The notes under the pieces were generated by a model. It was not told the DNA's origin. It did no database searches and saw only the letters and a list, made by a program, of their open reading frames with translations. Below are positions 47,701 through 60,890 of a stretch of 64,000 nucleotides of DNA, piece after piece. Position 1 is the first letter of the stretch. Each line of letters opens with the position of its first letter. The position numbers and the translations under genes are program-made. The stretch is from Endocalyx cinctus (Eukaryota > Ascomycota > Sordariomycetes > Amphisphaeriales > Apiosporaceae), in the NCBI GenBank assembly GCA_001600455.1, contig BCKC01000008.1, positions 1,523,345 through 1,587,344 of the forward strand, written 5' to 3'.

Positions 47701-50700
47701 AAGGTGGTATGATTTCTCTGATAAGCGTAAGGTCGAGGTTTTCTGCCTTAACTCAATTTTGGAATCGGACTTCATAACATGGATATACCTTTTCTTGTAA
47801 AATTATTAAAGAGATGCCATTGTTTTTCCGCCTATACAAATGTTACTTCAATCAGTCCGAGCTAATGAATTTCCGTCACCTTTATCTCGTTCGAGATTAA
47901 ACCGAAAAAACGTATATCCACTACATTACCTGAGTAGATCAGATGATCACATATACCCACCTCCTGGGCTTTGATGTGAGAAGCACGGAATACCAAGTGA
48001 CCATTGCCTAAAACCGTTTGATACACGTAGAACAATCCAGCCTCATATTGCAGACCCATTTTGCTAGCGTACTTGTACACTATCTAGTATTGCATAATAA
48101 TAATAACGACAATAATGCAATTACGAGCGTGGTACACTGAGAGAGGTAAACATTATTACTCCGTAAGTATTTTACGACATGATGGCGGCTGATGATGCAG
48201 CTAAGACGGTGTTTTGTACGTACTACTTTATGTACACTGCTTGATTCATCATTCGATATCAGTTACGTACATACTCGTAGTAGGGTATTACCACAACAAA
48301 GTCCTTCATCATTATACTTGTGTGTTAATGCGTGGGGATATAGGGTCAATCGATTGATCGTCCTTGTTTGCTGCAATACTACTATAAACCTAGGCGGCTT
48401 CTAAATGGCAGCTCGCCAACACACTCATTGGTAACTTGAGGCTCTTGCCAATGTAGAGTGGGATTGCGTTACGGGAGGTAATATAAGCATGCTACATATA
48501 CATACAAAGAGCAAATGAAACAAAGCCAGGCTTAAAGCACAAACTAGTTGAAATAAGAGAGAGAATAATCGCATTCGAGAAGTACGTTCAAATAAGCTTG
48601 AGTGTCGTGATGTTCTCTCCCTTGAACCTACGATCCACGAATTGGGACCTGACAGAAATCTTCAAGGAGAATAAGAGGGACCCTGCTGAGAGCAAGGCCT
48701 TACCCGTACCGCATCTTACACTCTTGTGGAGGAGAGGGTCCTATTCAAACCCCGAGATCTGTGTTGTGTCCGCTTTGCAAGGGGATCCATGAGGACCGCT
48801 GTCATATCCATCTGCTAGGGGAAAGCACCGGGTAGTCTTGCCCCTTCCCTTCGTGCTGTCTTGCCAGGGGTCATCCGAGCAAGAGCAAACAAAATCTAGA
48901 AATTTAAAGATATCTTTAACAGACAAAGTAACAAACATACAAACATACCAACCACCGCATTCAATAATGTGAGGGGCAAAGTAAAAGCGAAATATCAAAA
49001 AGAGCGGTGTCACGGTTTTTTTTTTTTTTTTTTTCCTTCTCTTCTGTCTTCCGCTTCCTTTACGATTCACAAAACAAAGGTTTTTGCTACGCGACCTCCC
49101 ATCTCCTTCTCTTTTCGTCTCACGGAAATAAGGGTTTCTTAAGATAGCTACGAATACGAAGGGAGCACGATACTCGAATAATTTAGGATATTGCAGGCCA
49201 AAACAACTATTTTGGGACAAATAATATTGGGCTTCCCCTTAAAATTGGGACAAACTAACAAAACGAATGATTTCGCGCTTCCAGCAAAATCTTCCAAATT
49301 TATCCCCTTTTACCCAATCTGACATCCTACACGCTAGACTACAATCCTTCAAGAACACACCAAAGAATAATAATGATAAAAAAACCGCAAATTTCCCTGG
49401 GCGCTATGTTACTATTGGAGAGCGGGAATGCAGACCGGCCAACCCGCTGCCTGCCTAAAAGGAGGCGATGTGTGAGAATCGAATAAAAAAAGAAAACGAT
49501 ATGGTATGGTACCAACAAGCCACATCCTTAAAGAAAAAAAAAAGGATTTATCACAAAATTTCGATGATAGGTAAGATGAATGTACTGATTTGCATAGCAC
49601 GAGCTGCCTTCTCCGTCTAGCAACCTCAAAAATGGTTAAAACTTGCCTTTCATCGCCACAAGATTTGATGGCAAACTGATTTTTTTTTTTTTTCGTTAAT
49701 AAATATTTCTTTTTCTCTCACCGCAATTCGAATCTCTACCTACTCGCGCATCCCCCTCCTTATTTGGGAAGAAATTTATTTTCAGGCGCAATATTGACTT
49801 CTACAGCCCCCAAGATTCCCTCACCCCCTTAAACTTTGGGCTTTTATCCCGTTTGCTTCGCCCCTTTTTTAACGACAGCGTGCCAGCATCTCTCACGGGG
49901 TCATAGTCCTATTCATGAGCTTATTGTGCTGATCCACAAGGACAAGATCGTAAGTAACGAGTTGTCGTAAATACGTAAAGCGCCATACGGAACTCGGCAA
50001 TAGAGCAGGTAGAATAAACCCACTTCGCTTCAAACAAATGACGCGATTCACACTAGGCTCGGATGAATAATAGTTATCGTCATGGTCACCGTCGGAAAAA
50101 AAATATGCTTCGTCACTACGTTATTCTTTTCGTGCCGCATGGCCACCGTTTGCTTCGATGTATCAGGTTGATCTCGTCAGCCCTCAGGAGCCTCCTTCGG
50201 AACTCCTAGATATCGAGTCATATCTACACGCGTTCCATAGATCATATTATTAGATACGCTTAACAGCGTAATGTAGTAATCTAGATAAGAATAGCAACGA
50301 AGCACAGTCTCGTTAATGCCGTATAATTGATGAGATTCTACAAATTGTATAGGGTGAGGTGGGAGTTCCCCGGATGTAGATGTATCACTCCTACATTATT
50401 GCAGCTCTGCAACGGCTTCGTATTTCACAAGATAGCAGAACCAGAGTAGTTCACGATCCAACAAACTATACCAAGACGTAGGGAGAATGGCAACATGGGT
50501 TGTAAAGAAATACCCACATCGTTTAAAAGTCGACTATTGACTTTGATTGCAAAAATCATGCCCTACGTATATTGATCTTCATTATCAAAATCTCATCGAC
50601 TCACCTTGAACCAGACTTTGCAACTTTGATGATACCAGGACGGGAATTAACTATCCTTCATGTTTATTCCCGGGTTCCCACAAGGAAAGCCCCCCCATAT

Positions 50701-53584
50701 CTAAACCCCTGTCGTATGTAGACAGCATCGCGTATGGTACAGTACACTACATCGAGCTCTAGATCTTCTAATCTTCCATGCATATGAATACGATAGTGAT
50801 CTACGTATATACCTTCCTTTTAGTTAAAGAAAACATATGAGAATCGAAACCATAGCACGGGTACTATAACCAGACTAATTAGCAGGTGATTTCAGTCAAG
50901 TTGATACGACTCCCCTTCAACGACTTTCTAAGCACTCCATCTAGGAATATGACTACGTAATCGAAAATGGAAGAAATTAAACACAGTGCGACTCGAAATA
51001 TAATAATAAAGTCCCCTGAGGAAGATCAATAATCTAAAAATAAACACGTAATGTATAGTGTGCAGTGAGTGTGCAGTGTACCCCCAAAACGCGGAATGCA
51101 TAAGCAGAAAGTTTCATGGTCGATCATCAATCACGTCGTAGTGTAATGCTGCGAAGGGGAACAAAAAAAGGTCTCAAAGCTGAGTATCAATACCGCAGTT
51201 GACGCTACATTGGGACCTACTTTGCCCCTAGCAAATCCTTCCATGACTACAACGTATCATGTAAACCCAAAAATACCCGTATCTTGGTTGACAGCCACTT
51301 ACGAGGGAGAAAGGGACATATGCCATCGTCCTCCTGCCCCAGCGCCTTACCGATATTCCTGCCACTGACTTGCATATAGTGAGTATAGTGTATGATTCGA
51401 AGAATATCAGTACACTAGTATATAGTAGACTTTCATCCTAATTAGAGTTATTACCTCAGAGGAAGGGAGGCAATATCTTTGTCGCCTCATTCACTTAGTA
51501 CAACTCCACCGCACTTACCCACGTTGGCTTGCCATATGTGGGTTCCGACTCGCCGGAATTTAAAGGAAAATACTTTTTTCTTCTTCTTTTTTTGACTTGT
51601 CCGTTGTACTGTACCACGCTAGGTGTCTGATACCGAGAAATCCAAAGCCCGAAGATGATATACTAAATGAAAGACGGATAATACCACACCCCTCCCCTTG
51701 GCTCTCCCTCCTTAACCCGGCCAAAAAGGGCCGCATGCTCCGGGGACCCCGGTCCAATGTAGCATCGGGGAGTTGTCCCTAGCATCTCCACTTCGACAGA
51801 GAGAGCGAACCAGCCAGCCCCCTGAACCTTGCAGCTACAGAAAAATCCAGACACCAGGAGAGAAGCAGGGAATTAGATTCATTCATGAGGAAATGATGAG
51901 CAGAAAAAAATTGTAGACCCACCCAAGAAAAATGTTACGGTGACATCGCTCCGTATCGTGTTTACGCTACTGCGTAGCGTATATATCATACCCCCATGAG
52001 CTTCAGCGTGCTGGGATTTACCTTCAGGTCGATATAATACTGTATTATAGGCTACAATAGTTGCTCGTTACAGTTACTTATGGTACGTATGTACTTTCGT
52101 CAGATGTTTTTGGAGGCACGTACCCTGTACAAGCAGCATCTACCCAACCACCGGTACGTCTGCCCAGAGGGTGTCATAATGTACATACACACGTATGCTG
52201 TTGCAGGACAATGGGACACTGTAGTATACGTACCTCTCTACCGGTTTCTCTTTTGTGACGGCTCTAGATTTTCTATCTTTCGGGACGCATAACGTACGCG
52301 TCTTCTGATACATACAAGCTAGCACGATACTACACTTTTTATCTCTTTTAATTACTATTGCTATATCGTCCTGTCCACACTGAAATCCGCCCCAATAAAG
52401 GAAGAGACACCTAAGCCCATTTCATGTGCATTCTCGATTTAACACTATTGACGGCGAGTATGCAGTAAGCGACACACTGACCGTACTTTACCATGTGGGA
52501 TTACTCCCGAGGAAGGGACGGGACGTTTCTTTGGTCAGACTCGCATTCCTCATCAACCGAGAATAGATGCCAATATGTATGGAGATAGACAGATGTTTAC
52601 TTACACATATATCGGATCATGTACCCCGTTTGCAACCAACCATATCCGAAGTGTACCAGAACTAGTTACCGCGTACTTACTAGCTCATGCAGGGAGGCTT
52701 TTTTTTTTCTCCCTCTCTCTTTTTGTTTCCTTTGTTCTACGAAATTGTCGTAACCAGTGAACAAACTCCTCTGTGATAATTTGAATCACATACTTGTAAA
52801 TATCTTACTAGTACGCGCGCGCTTCTACACAGGAAAAAGAAAAATAGGACAAACATCGACCGAGGAAGCGGGGATAAGACGCGAAGATATCACGACACCG
52901 CCCGTTTCCCTACAAACAATATGAGTACTGATAATAATGATGACCCATGGAGCCAGTCAGCTAGCTCTATAGGTACCAAGCTCGAAGTCCTCCCTCAGGG
53001 GTTCTTTTTTTTCGGTCCCAATACACCGTAAATCCACAGCGGATGCGGCATCTAATTATCCTTACCCTCCTTAGCTTCTGGTATACCGCATTGGCGGAGA
53101 CGCCTCCATTCTTTTCACCTTAATGGTACAAGGAGTGTGAAGTGGTCCTATGGTATGATATTGATAGCCGGTAAGCTAATTAATTACCTAGGTAAATGAT
53201 GCTAAAGGTTACAACCGGGGAAAGGACTTGCTACATACACAGTATTCCGTTCCTGCAGGAGAGCGGCGACGACAGCTCGGCTTTCCGCGACGGACATTAC
53301 CTGACATGTTCCCAAAGTAGGTAAAACTGAAGAGCTTTATTCATTATGCGCGAGACTAAAGACTGATTTTCATATAGGTCAAACTTAGACTAGTTATGTT
53401 CAAGTGCTACTGAATGGCGAACTGAGTTCCACGTAGAGTAATTAAATCGCGGTGATAAATTGCTTTTTGAGATTTGATTTTATAATTATGTTTTTTTTTT
53501 CTCTCTTCGAACTCCTTCTTCATGATGACATATACACAGTGTTATTCTCTTTGTTTTTTTTTTCTGATCGATGGTGATTCATAG

Positions 53585-53614
53585 TAATGATCTGTAATGA
53601 TCTATAATGATATG
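53585..53614. repeat. 10-bp tandem repeat, three units
   Basis: TAATGATCTG, TAATGATCTA and TAATGATATG in direct succession. Confidence 0.8.
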
Positions 53615-55539
53615 ATACATCTTACAACCCCTCACCGTTGTGAACTATCCGCTCTAACCGCATCATCGAAACTTCTATCTCAAACCGTGACATATGCTTG
53701 GGCAGTTCACACCGTCTCTTACGGCTCTTCCACGTAGTGTACCACTCCTTTCATTTCTCTTAACTCTCGGTAACCCCCCTATTCCGTACATAGCACAATT
53801 TTCGTTTTAATGAACGGCTTACAGATGTATTTACTCGCTTACAATTGCCGCCTAATGCGTGTTGAAACAGATTATCACATGAGACGCATTATTACGCACT
53901 ATACCGTTAGATTCGATTGTAGAATGATAGTATGCTTGGCATCCTTCCGCGGATGAGATAGTATAGATAGATGATGTCTTTGTCTCACGTGTGCGCCGTT
54001 TCTTTGCCGTTGCAAGAGGGATGGTTCAAGAACGTAGGGAGAGAGGGGGAAAAAACCCGTCCACCGGAATATTAATCTAATTGGGTTGGTTGTGATCGTT
54101 GCGACGCTATGCTACTACGTAGTTTCTTCTGTTGCATATACCTGTTTTCCCAACTGTCGGTTCACTTGGTGGTATACAAAATCTATTTCGCTTTTTTCCC
54201 TCTCCCCTTTCCCCCTTTTCTTTCTCTACGTCTCTCCCTTACCATCAAAATAAGGGATGAAAATTATTTTATGTCAATATGGTTCTACCAGCAGTATTAC
54301 GGACACAAAAATCAAGTCAGTCAGCTAGGGGAATAAGAGATCTTGATTTGTGCAAGGGATAACCCTAGAGGACGGTGTTTGTGCAACGTGCACATCTCAG
54401 GGATCATCAGCGGGGCGAACCGTGGAGCTGGGGCGCGCGAAGAGCGAATTCCTAGCCAGGACAATTGTTTGACGGCCAATTCGTCTCTTTTCCCTCTTGT
54501 CTTTTGTCCGTACCCCCAGTCTTTGCATGATGTGTGCCCTGCCCCCCGATTCCCCTGCCGCCACGCATATAATATACTACATATACATAATCCCAAACCC
54601 CCGAGGTACCTCCTGTAGCACGTAACCGGGGGTATGCTAGGACCACCACGCCGGGATGTCTGTTGCTTTGACAGGCATTCTCCAATCTTAAAGGGTGGCT
54701 AGGTAGGATCAGCTCTTTTCAACAAGAGCTCTCTTACGCAGTACAAAGTATTGATTCTTCGCCAAATAGCTAATTATGTACCATTCTTACATCAGAACAC
54801 TAATAACAATCCTTCCATGTTTGAAAGGCCGCTGATGTTACATTGATAGAGCCCGAAGAAGAAAATCGTCTGGAATGTTTTGAGCTCGTGCATGACACAT
54901 AATTGTTAATGTACGTGAAACGTATGGGACGATGAAAGATAATGTAAACACGCGGCAGGCAGGTTTTTTACGGTAAAGGTTAAATGTCGGCGAAAAAAAA
55001 AAAAAAGATGAGCAACAATGGTGAATCACATCACCGGAATTTATCGTACCGTCGCATGTAGTTCTGGAGTTGAGTAAATTAGAATAGCGTCATCATACAC
55101 AAAGCTCACTCGCAACTGCCGGCGGTGTGATAGCAATCACTGGGCGGTTCTGTCAACTGGATGGTTCTTGGCGATCACCAGCTCTGCATTGATGTAGAGA
55201 CTTTCAGACGTACAGTACCTGCACGAGTCTACATCCTAGGATGTCCGCCCCCTCTGGAGGTAAACGTAAAGAATGCGTAGGGTAAAGTGATGTAGATATC
55301 CGGAGTCGAGTAAATTCTTGATGGTCATATGAGAGGTTTCGATCATGTATGCCAATAATCAAGATGCAGTCTTGAGAGCCATTATACTAGAATAAACGCT
55401 TCAATATACTTTCACTACTTTCTTCAACGTCTATACGTGACCATCGTTCTCTTACGTCTCGTGTTAGGAATAGATACACCTCCTCATGTAGCATCTTTGC
55501 ATCTGATTTTCCTGAGCCGCGAAGCTGCAAATCGGCCTT

Positions 55540-55554
55540 GACCTACCAGGTCAG
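55540..55554. repeat. TGACCT-ACC-AGGTCA everted repeat
   Basis: Two perfect 6-base arms separated by three bases. The shape suits a dimeric DNA-binding protein, but no target gene is near and chance cannot be excluded. Confidence 0.5.
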
Positions 55555-55701
55555 AGGCTCATAGCTTCCGGCTTGAGAATTCTGGAGGTTTTAAGATTAC
55601 CAGAGACAATAGCATTCTAAACTAAGATAGAACATTCTCTAAGAGCGAAAATAACAATGCTCTCTGGGTCTTAGGTCTCATAAGACCGTCTTGTATAAAG
55701 C

Positions 55702-55720
55702 TATATATATATATATATAT
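55702..55720. repeat. (TA)n microsatellite
   Basis: About nine TA units. Confidence 0.9.
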
Positions 55721-58700
55721 CTTTGCGTTGGATAGATAGCATGTAAATACTAACTTCCTATCTACTGAAGTCAACATCATCTATAGAAAGGTATTTTGGT
55801 TCGCGACTGCTAGGATGGGCGGCAGGTACGCCTGCCGCGACTCAATGAGATATGGGTACATCTAAGTCTCTGCGTTGGTCGATAAAGCGGTATTCATTGC
55901 AAGAGATTATTGAGGAACCTTAAATAGAACTACTGGCGATATCATGACAAAGCCCAGGTTCCAATTGGCTATGATATTCCATACTATTAGACAGGTAAGT
56001 AGGTTCACGCCCATAGCATGCAATAAAGTTACCTTGTAAGAAGATATAGAGCTCGAATGCCACATTTCGTGTACTGTTGTAAAAGTAGACTAGCTCTTTC
56101 AATCCCGGACTTCAACTGTGTTCCATACGAAGATGAGTTTCCACCAGTGTAAATGCGTATATAATAAGCTTGCGCTCTTATTGGTTCTCTCTGTGATCAG
56201 CCTTGGGCCATGAATCTCATGGCTAGCAGTCTTCGGTGTCAGATTGTACGGATTCGTTGTCAAGATGATGCTTTATCTTCCCAGGTACAAGGCTGTCGTG
56301 TTCCAGCCCCAAATCAGGTCCTCTTGGGGTCAACGCCTTCCTGCTTCACCGCCTCGGTAGCTAGATGGGGCCCATGCCAGCACATCTTGCCTTAACTTGA
56401 TGCCGTGGCATATCTGCACGCATTTCTTGGCTGGTTCGAGATGCAAATCAACTTTGATTTGCTTCGCTAGCTTATAATTACTCATATCTACGATCTTGTG
56501 GGGGAAGTCAATTTAGCAAGTACGACTAAGTATGCACCGGGGGGGCGTGAAAACTCTACCTAAACGATATTGACCACAAGTAGCCTTGTCTAGAAAATAT
56601 TTAGAGAGTTAACCCCTGGTTCTGGCCGGAAGGGGCACGCCGTACACCGCGGCAGCTTGGATGAATATGTGTATGATGATGGGGTAGCATACGTAGTAGA
56701 CAACACATTAGGGTGGAAAGGCCCTCATTAAGAATGACCATGGATCTCTGGGCTATTGCATCTCATGTAATTGGGTCTACTGCTCTATCGCGTGGTCCAT
56801 TGACGTGTTTTGGTTTATCATATCTATCACAAGTCAGTAAAAATATTGACGTTTAATGATACCTTAGAAGGATGCTACAGACTACTCCTTTGGATATTTG
56901 ACTGTATGTTCTGGGTAGCTCAATTAAACTCATGAATAAAGTAGCCAGATGCCCGAGATGTGTTATACGTAGCAACCAAGATAGAACATGCACGAATTTT
57001 AGTTAGGTCGGTCTTTATAAAAAAATATTTAGATAGGCCTTTCGATATTCAATGCGAATATCAAATATCTACTCATATACCTTTGATTGTTTTGATACCT
57101 AAATTCTCCAGATAGATGAGACGATATATATAAGCGTGTGTGCGTTCGTACATACTACTCAGCCCTCATTTTGGTCGTGGGGACATCTTTTATCTTGATA
57201 AGGGAAGATTCGAAAGATGAGAGAGTATCGGCATCTGGAGATAGAGCTGTTTTGTCAGGTTTCATCTATCTATGAAAGTAAATGTGAAGCTAAGCTAAGC
57301 GTGTTTATTTCACCGTGGTGAATGATGATGGGGTTTACTCCCGATCCTAACGTATATAGCAGAGTCTTTCAAGGGGCACTAGTGATTACAACTTTGGGAC
57401 GTTAGAATGAGCAGGAATGTCGATGGTGAGATATTGTGCACATTCATCCAGCTTCTCATTACCGTGTCAGCGTTGATGATACCGTAGAGACGACTTAGGT
57501 ATGGTAGAACCACTGTGAAGGTAGTGTGCACCTCTTTGACCTATTTTGAATATTGGGAAACAGGCGGTCCTTGCCATTCGTAAGATTCTCCCTTCCAAGC
57601 ACGAATTAGGAGATCATGACATTACAGGATTTGAGTGTCTAGGCATAATGACGTGTCGTATAGAGAGTATACTGTTATGGAAAACTTATTTGACATTTTG
57701 ATCACTATGTTAGGTTGCGCATACACTTTAGAGCATACACGGGCTACAATGCTACTCTTGCTGTACGATGGTATTTTCGTAGCTATGGAAACTTTCTTGT
57801 CTACAAGACTTCTAGAAGACACGCGCGCTCTGCGCAATATCGAAGAGACTTAATCTATAATACTTCATGCGAGTCCATAAGTGAACTGAACCCTCGTTCC
57901 TGTGCGAGATTATTTGGTGTGGTAATAGTCCTCACATCATTCTAACGTGATTATGGGTTCATATTATGGAATAAATATCTCCGTGTGATACATTTAAGTC
58001 AACTGAGGCTCCGAAGGTCGGGCTGCGTATGATACTCCTACTCAGGATCGCAAGCGGGATAATAACCCTAGTCGTCTTATCAGCCGTGCTTCACTTCGAT
58101 GGCAGGATCTCCGTGATCTTTAGCTAGATGAATTTCGGCTAGTCAGATAAGAACGAGATGAGAAACGATGAGTTTATAATGCTCTCTGCGTGTTTTTGGA
58201 TCTAGTTCAATACCAAGACAATGGTATACAACTAGATCACTCAAACGTCAACAGTGCCCATATATACACTTGCTTGGAAGGGGGCAACGGCGATTTGAGA
58301 ACCTCGTTTGCTTCAAAGTGGTTGAAACTAGTTTCCGATGATGGTAGCACGAAGTGGATGGTAAATTTGGCAAGATATTTGTAGCGGAAGCCCGCGCGGG
58401 AGTGAATTTCTCGCATTGGCATGGATGATAGAGTCTGAAGGAGGGACTTTTACTGGAAAAGGGGAAGGGACAGGTTGATACGACACTCTATAAGAATAAT
58501 TTCTAGAGAAAGTACAAATGTCTTGGATCTGACAATGGGAATAAACAGGGAGGCAAGGCATCATGCAAATAGAGATCCACGACCAACGGCAACGATGGGG
58601 AACCCGAGGCGGATGATGAGTATTTGTTCTTCGTATTCCGCATGATTTCCCCAACTCGAATGTAGGAATAACTTGACGTCTCCTAGAACTGAGTCATCGA

Positions 58701-59235
58701 CTACGATCATAGTCTCTGGCTCGACCGATGTTTGACCTAGGGAATACGGGCCCTATGGTGGTGGAAATGAAGCCCAGTAACGTTTAGGATCAGTTGGCGG
58801 GAGAAGGATTCCAGGGCGTGGGAATCCCACGATCTCAGTGGCTTCTATTTTCTTTTCCAGAAGATCACCTCCCTTTATAGAGAAAAGAAAATATTTGTGT
58901 CATCTAAATGTGATCCCGGGCTGTATTGTGTTAGGAGTAGCTTAATAGGGACAACCTAGCTCTTGGAGCACCATCGTCAGCTAATGATATGCTCGAGCGC
59001 CGGTTTTAAAGACATAAGCACGGTAGAATGTGCTATTGCCATGTTTAGGACCCCTGTATCACTCTACTACATGGAGATGCGGAATATGAGAAAAGGAGCA
59101 TAGAGGACTTCACGGCGGGGGAGGCCGAGGCGCCGTCCGCATCCGGGTGGACTAATGTGTGCCTTGTCCCGATGATCGAGCACGGGCTTAACTGTGTAAC
59201 ACCTCTACTCTTAGAAAGACGAAGGAAGACCACTT

Positions 59236-59313
59236 AGCGCTATTAGGGATCGAACCTAATACCTCTTATCAATCGGCATTCCATACTACCCAACTCTCTT
59301 ACCATATAGATCT
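59236..59313 (-). pseudogene. Degenerate tRNA-like sequence
   Basis: On the minus strand a perfect B-box-like GGTTCGATCCC sits in a TTAGG/CCTAA T-arm. An A-box-like TGGTAAGAGAG (10 of 11 matches) lies about 45 nt upstream. The flanking acceptor halves AGATCTA and TAGCGCT pair at five of seven positions. A TTGATAA loop could carry a GAT anticodon, but neither the D stem nor the anticodon stem closes. This fits a decayed tRNA gene or the head of a tRNA-derived short interspersed element rather than a working tRNA. Confidence 0.4.
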
Positions 59314-59756
59314 AAGATATTCGAGGGAGAGAAAACGTCATGTCGCACCTATGGCATGACTGGCGTGCTGGGACCGGAGTGCGAGCGTCGATGTTGGGCT
59401 TCTATTTTGAGTTTAACCGTAACATTCTCATTGGAAGGTGGGTGTTAAAGGCTGCTGATTCGGTACCGTAATCCGGAACTGGAGCAATTGGCTTCAAACA
59501 AAAAGTTTCTTGTCTGATTCACGTAACGTCCTTACCTTACTATGCTGTGAAGCTACAATTGAATTCAGACCTCAATCTCTACCTATTGGTATTGAAAACC
59601 ATTGAGAAAAGGTGTTACATTACATTGAAATTCTTGGTCAATTTTATATGCTTCTTGATTGTAGTTTAAATGTAAAGTATTTTTAGTAGGTATTTAGGTC
59701 ACATTGCATGACGCCGTCTAGGAAGTGAAGCGTCCCTTAAGCTAACATCTTTAAGC

Positions 59757-59785
59757 GAGAGAGAGAGAGAGATAGATAGATAGAG
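59757..59785. repeat. (GA)n(GATA)n microsatellite
   Basis: A GA run turning into three GATA units. Confidence 0.9.
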
Positions 59786-60260
59786 CCCTTGGTTATTACA
59801 TAGGCGGGGAGTCCTCTTGGAAGCGCCGACTCTCGTTGCATGTTGAGGTAACACAATGATGGAGCATCAAGGTAACAGGATGGTGGTCATGAAGGGGACA
59901 GCAGGCGGCCGCTTCTTCGTCGTCAGGTGGCAAACATATACTGTCATTCATGTCGTATTTTACAACATCCTACGTAGAGCATTTTCCTTCCCCTGCAATA
60001 GTAGGAAGTTCTTACTTAAATTACTAAGTAGAAAGATGCTGGGAATCAAGAAATAATGAAAGAGTGAGAACGTAACCTGCACGTAACACACACATGTTGC
60101 AGTTTTGCTTACACTTTGATGCCACCCTCCTCAAGGCGAAAGCGAGTCCAAGGAGAGTTGATACGATTGATTAGATCGATGCCCTTACTGTTAAGGATTG
60201 TGAAAACCACTCCACTTTCGACCGTTGCCAAATGTAGAAATGAAAGGCGAAAGATGAGGA

Positions 60261-60313
60261 AGGGCTGAACCCCTGACAGCTGGGTCATTGAAAAAAATTC
60301 TACCAACCCTAGT
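60261..60313 (-). pseudogene. Second weak tRNA-like fragment
   Basis: On the minus strand TTGGTAGA, reminiscent of a tRNA D arm, is followed about 35 nt later by AGGGGTTCAGCCCTT, reminiscent of a T arm. No acceptor stem pairs. It lies about 1 kb from the clearer tRNA-like sequence and on the same strand. Confidence 0.2.
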
Positions 60314-60862
60314 TTTAGTTACAGAACAGTGATACTACCCACCAAATAGAAGCGTTCTTTGGTTGATTTCATGTCGTGACGGAAGGGTAGGAATACGCGG
60401 TGTACATGTTAGGTGATAGGAGGGGAAGGAAGATCACTTGCTACCTTTACTACTAACCTTATTCCACCCGACATAATTCTTGGTCACCATCGGGTATTAA
60501 ACCCGAAGGTAATGCAGAGACGTAGATTCTATTGGGACTCGACTTCAACGTACAAGGACACTTACTTAACTTAGAATTTCTTTTAGCGATCGCGGAAGGG
60601 AAGTAACCCGGGATCTAAAGGACTTCCGTGACAGGCCTGATGCATTAAGGTTAGAACACGTTGTTTAGAGTGCTGATTTCAAGCATGGTGAAGCCTCGAC
60701 GTCCCGTTTCTTCATTAGTGAAGAATCCTTCAACAATTGATTTATCAGTATAGTTACGAATAGCAGTTAGCTTATCATGTAGGTCATCGGGAAAGTCCGG
60801 TCTTCATCTTGGCAAATTTTAAACATCGTTTTGAGGGTTGGTGATATTTGTAAGCTGCTTAT

Positions 60863-60890
60863 GAAGAAGAAGAAGAAGAAGGAGAAGAAG
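60863..60890. repeat. (GAA)n microsatellite
   Basis: About nine GAA/GAG triplets with one interruption; not part of any supported reading frame. Confidence 0.9.

Noticed and set aside
48741..49220. 159-codon minus-strand ORF
   Set aside because: Contains a poly-lysine run from a T tract, no domain, and unrelated composition on either side. It is probably chance.
57622..57853. Stretch open on both strands
   Set aside because: Neither translation resembles a known family, and no splice sites extend either. Too short to call a gene or a pseudogene.
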